From assembly GCA_026393835.1 (NCBI GenBank), contig JAPKZK010000069.1, forward strand, positions 1 through 50,136: a DNA stretch of 50,136 bases. Reading direction: 5' to 3'. A program made the translations under genes and the position numbers. The notes under the pieces are model-generated. The model was given only the letters and a program-made list of their open reading frames with translations. It did no database searches and was not told where the DNA came from. Position 1 is the stretch's first letter. Each line of letters opens with the position of its first letter. This DNA is from Candidatus Aminicenantota bacterium (GTDB lineage: Bacteria > Acidobacteriota > Aminicenantia > UBA2199). Positions 48,953 to 50,136 of this stretch are shown piece by piece.

Positions 48953-49195
48953 TTAACAGTTGCCCAAAACACTTCCTGAACCGGTATCGATACATATGGG
49001 ATCATCAGTAAAGGGGCAAATATCAGTTACAGGCGCCGGTGGCGGCGGGCAAGTTACAGGGGTACAACACTGAGATGGCCACTGTTCTGTCTCCGGGGGT
49101 TCTCCACCCTTAACGGTCCGCATTACTCTAAGATTTAAATTTGCCACCGTACTTTTGTTCAGGGTTAATTTCGCTAAAGATTTTCTTTTCTTCAT
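48953..49195 (-). CDS. RiPP precursor peptide with double-glycine leader
   Basis: An 80-residue peptide. The leader MKKRKSLAKLTLNKSTVANL...VMRTVKGG (residues 1-31) matches the style of lanthipeptide and rSAM-modified precursors of the GG-leader type common in Bacteroidetes (KLTLNKxTxANL, then GG). The core (32-80) is rich in proline, threonine and cysteine, with six cysteines (43, 44, 49, 60, 68, 80) and several Ser/Thr, as in lanthipeptide cores. A strong ribosome binding site AAAGGAGA lies upstream, and a perfect promoter is at 49232-49260. No modifying enzyme, protease or transporter is in the window, so maturation genes must be elsewhere or absent. Confidence 0.8.
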   Translation of the reverse strand: MKKRKSLAKLTLNKSTVANLNLRVMRTVKGGEPPETEQWPSQCCTPVTCPPPPAPVTDICPFTDDPICIDTGSGSVLGNC

Positions 49196-49231
49196 TAGGT
49201 ATCTCCTTTTTTGATTTTATAGTGAAAAATA

Positions 49232-49260
49232 ATTATAATTGCATTGTAAGACTTTGTCAA
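49232..49260 (-). promoter_or_regulatory. Consensus promoter of the RiPP precursor
   Basis: On the minus strand TTGACA (49255-49260), 17 bases, TATAAT (49232-49237): a perfect sigma-70-type promoter. The leader to the ATG at 49195 is about 30 bases and carries the ribosome binding site. Confidence 0.85.
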
Positions 49261-49439
49261 GGAAATTCTAATGAGTTCCTTTAAATGCTTCGTTGGAATC
49301 GGCGCTGCCTGTTGGCGACACACTACAATTTTCAATTTCAAAACCACCCATGGTTTTTCGAATTGCCTCTTGCCCCTGGATTTTTTTCCCCAGGCTCCAC
49401 GATTACACCTTTCATCACGGCCCCAACGAACCCAAGAAC

Positions 49440-49740
49440 CAACAAACGCGATGCATTTCCATTTATTTGGAGGAAAAGAACCCCAAACCCCGTTACATTT
49501 CCATTTTTTGGCAGTGAAAACCCCAAATGCAGCGTTACATTTCCATTTCTTTGCAACCGAAGACACTAATGTGCCGTTACATTTCCAATTATTTGCACCT
49601 AAAAATGCAAATGTAACGGTACATTTCCATTTATTTGCAGTGAGAAATACAAATGCAGCGCTGCTGTGCGACTTTTCTGCATTAAAAAGCCAACCTGCAT
49701 CGTGTTTTTTTGATTTTCCAGTACCGAAAAACTATTTGTA
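49440..49740. repeat. 42-bp (2 x 21) tandem array D (GTTACATTTCCATTT units)
   Basis: GTTACATTTCC or a close variant starts at 49492, 49534, 49576 and 49618, exactly 42 bases apart, with flanking diverged units at about 49450 and 49660. Each unit has two 21-base halves with weak internal likeness. Frames are open on both strands (for example 49271-49798 plus, with a 14-residue repeat). The stretch 49740-50000 holds no gene I can support, only TCATCATTC and CACAGATTACA filler words. Confidence 0.8.
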
Positions 49741-50000
49741 CCACTTTTTGGATGAGCCCGTACGACCAAAAAAGGAAAAAACAAGGTTCATGACATGAAT
49801 GCCAGTAAATTAAAGCTTAGCCGCAGGTACTGGACGAACACGGACGACTCAAGGATAAAAAGAGGCATCGGTTATCGGTTATGCTGATTGATTTTTTCAT
49901 CATTCATCATTCTATAAAAAGATATGTCCAGGTATGGGCGATTCCACGGATGCTCACAGATTACAGGATGTTTTTTCTTACCGTCTTACCTTCTCAACTT

Positions 50001-50136
50001 GCCGGGTAGAGCCTTCGGTTACCCTCCGGCTCCCCCACAGATCCGGACGTGCGCAATTAACGCATCCGGTTCCTCATATTATGGCTTTGCTGCGCGATAT
50101 ATTGAGTGAACTACTTTTATAGGTGGGAGTGGGAAG
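50001..50136 (-). mobile_element. Probable 3' end of a group II intron
   Basis: On the minus strand a hairpin like intron domain V lies at 50040-50072 (ACCGGATGCG, 6-base loop, GCGCACGTCCGGA). A second hairpin like domain VI is at 50009-50032 (GAGCC/GGCTC with an inner GGTAACC), and an ending TACCCGGC is at about 50001-50008. The order and wording fit the end of bacterial group II introns. An open frame with no start runs in from the right edge and stops at 50079-50081, where the reverse transcriptase end would be. Identification is by pattern memory; the domain V triad looks unusual. Confidence 0.5.

Noticed and set aside
49271..49798. 175-residue plus-strand frame with 14-residue repeats
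   Set aside because: Its repeats are the 42-base array read in frame; the first 60 residues match nothing and the period alone explains the lack of stops. Kept as array D.

Overview
ORGANISM. The window looks like a contig from a flagellated, Gram-negative-type bacterium. It carries the Kdo/LPS genes kdsA-kdsD-kdsC, the flagellar genes flgN-flgK-flgL behind a sigma-54-type promoter, a seven-gene Wsp-like chemosensory operon, secreted multi-domain surface proteins, and dense toxin-antitoxin and phage-defence debris. Many interspersed intergenic repeats and a heterogeneous coding style suggest a large-genome uncultured lineage such as Candidatus Aminicenantes or a relative. That placement is inference; there is no rRNA or ribosomal protein gene to test it.

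LAYOUT. 1-2.6 kb: type I modification genes hsdM-hsdS, with hsdS missing most of its first target-recognition domain. 2.8-7.1 kb: an outer-membrane-type protein, rpiB, an AbiEi/AbiEii toxin-antitoxin pair behind a dyad operator, and a DUF4143 AAA ATPase behind a palindromic operator. 7.3-10.8 kb and 15.7-17.9 kb: two large secreted proteins (beta-helix and leucine-rich repeat) that share a C-terminal module and a palindromic promoter element. Between them lies a decayed BREX/Pgl-like locus in the order BrxC-like tail, PglX-like, PglZ-like. An apparently intact opposite-strand cassette, HATPase + STAS-like + PIN nuclease (12.0-13.8 kb), sits between the PglX and PglZ remnants. 18-28.6 kb is mostly housekeeping: a membrane protein, a PRMT-like methyltransferase, kdsC/kdsD/kdsA, ftsK, tdh, and a tRNA(CAU)-tilS transcription unit. 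28.7-31.7 kb: a 21-bp repeat array, hicA-hicB plus a broken DUF2442 gene, and an AAA ATPase with a nuclease-like C-terminus. 31.8-35.2 kb: flagellar hook-associated genes. 35.4-38.9 kb: two more AAA ATPase/nuclease-type genes, one broken, and a duplicated gene tail. 38.9-39.5 kb: a second large 21-bp array. 39.6-48.1 kb: the chemosensory operon. 48.3-50.1 kb: a small exported protein behind a perfect Shine-Dalgarno-sequestering hairpin, an orphan RiPP precursor behind a consensus promoter, a 42-bp (2 x 21) array, and the apparent 3' end of a group II intron running off the right edge.

MAIN POINTS. (1) A candidate uncharacterised toxin or defence module (HATPase/STAS/PIN) is embedded in a dead BREX-like locus at a position where accessory defence genes occur. 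(2) Four unrelated intergenic tandem arrays share a 21-bp (or 2 x 21-bp) period. (3) At least six genes have -10 boxes placed 6-7 bases before the start codon, which predicts leaderless mRNAs. (4) An orphan double-glycine RiPP precursor with six core cysteines has no maturation genes in the window. (5) Internal deletions recur in defence and toxin-antitoxin genes (hsdS, pglX-like, DUF2442, AAA ATPase).
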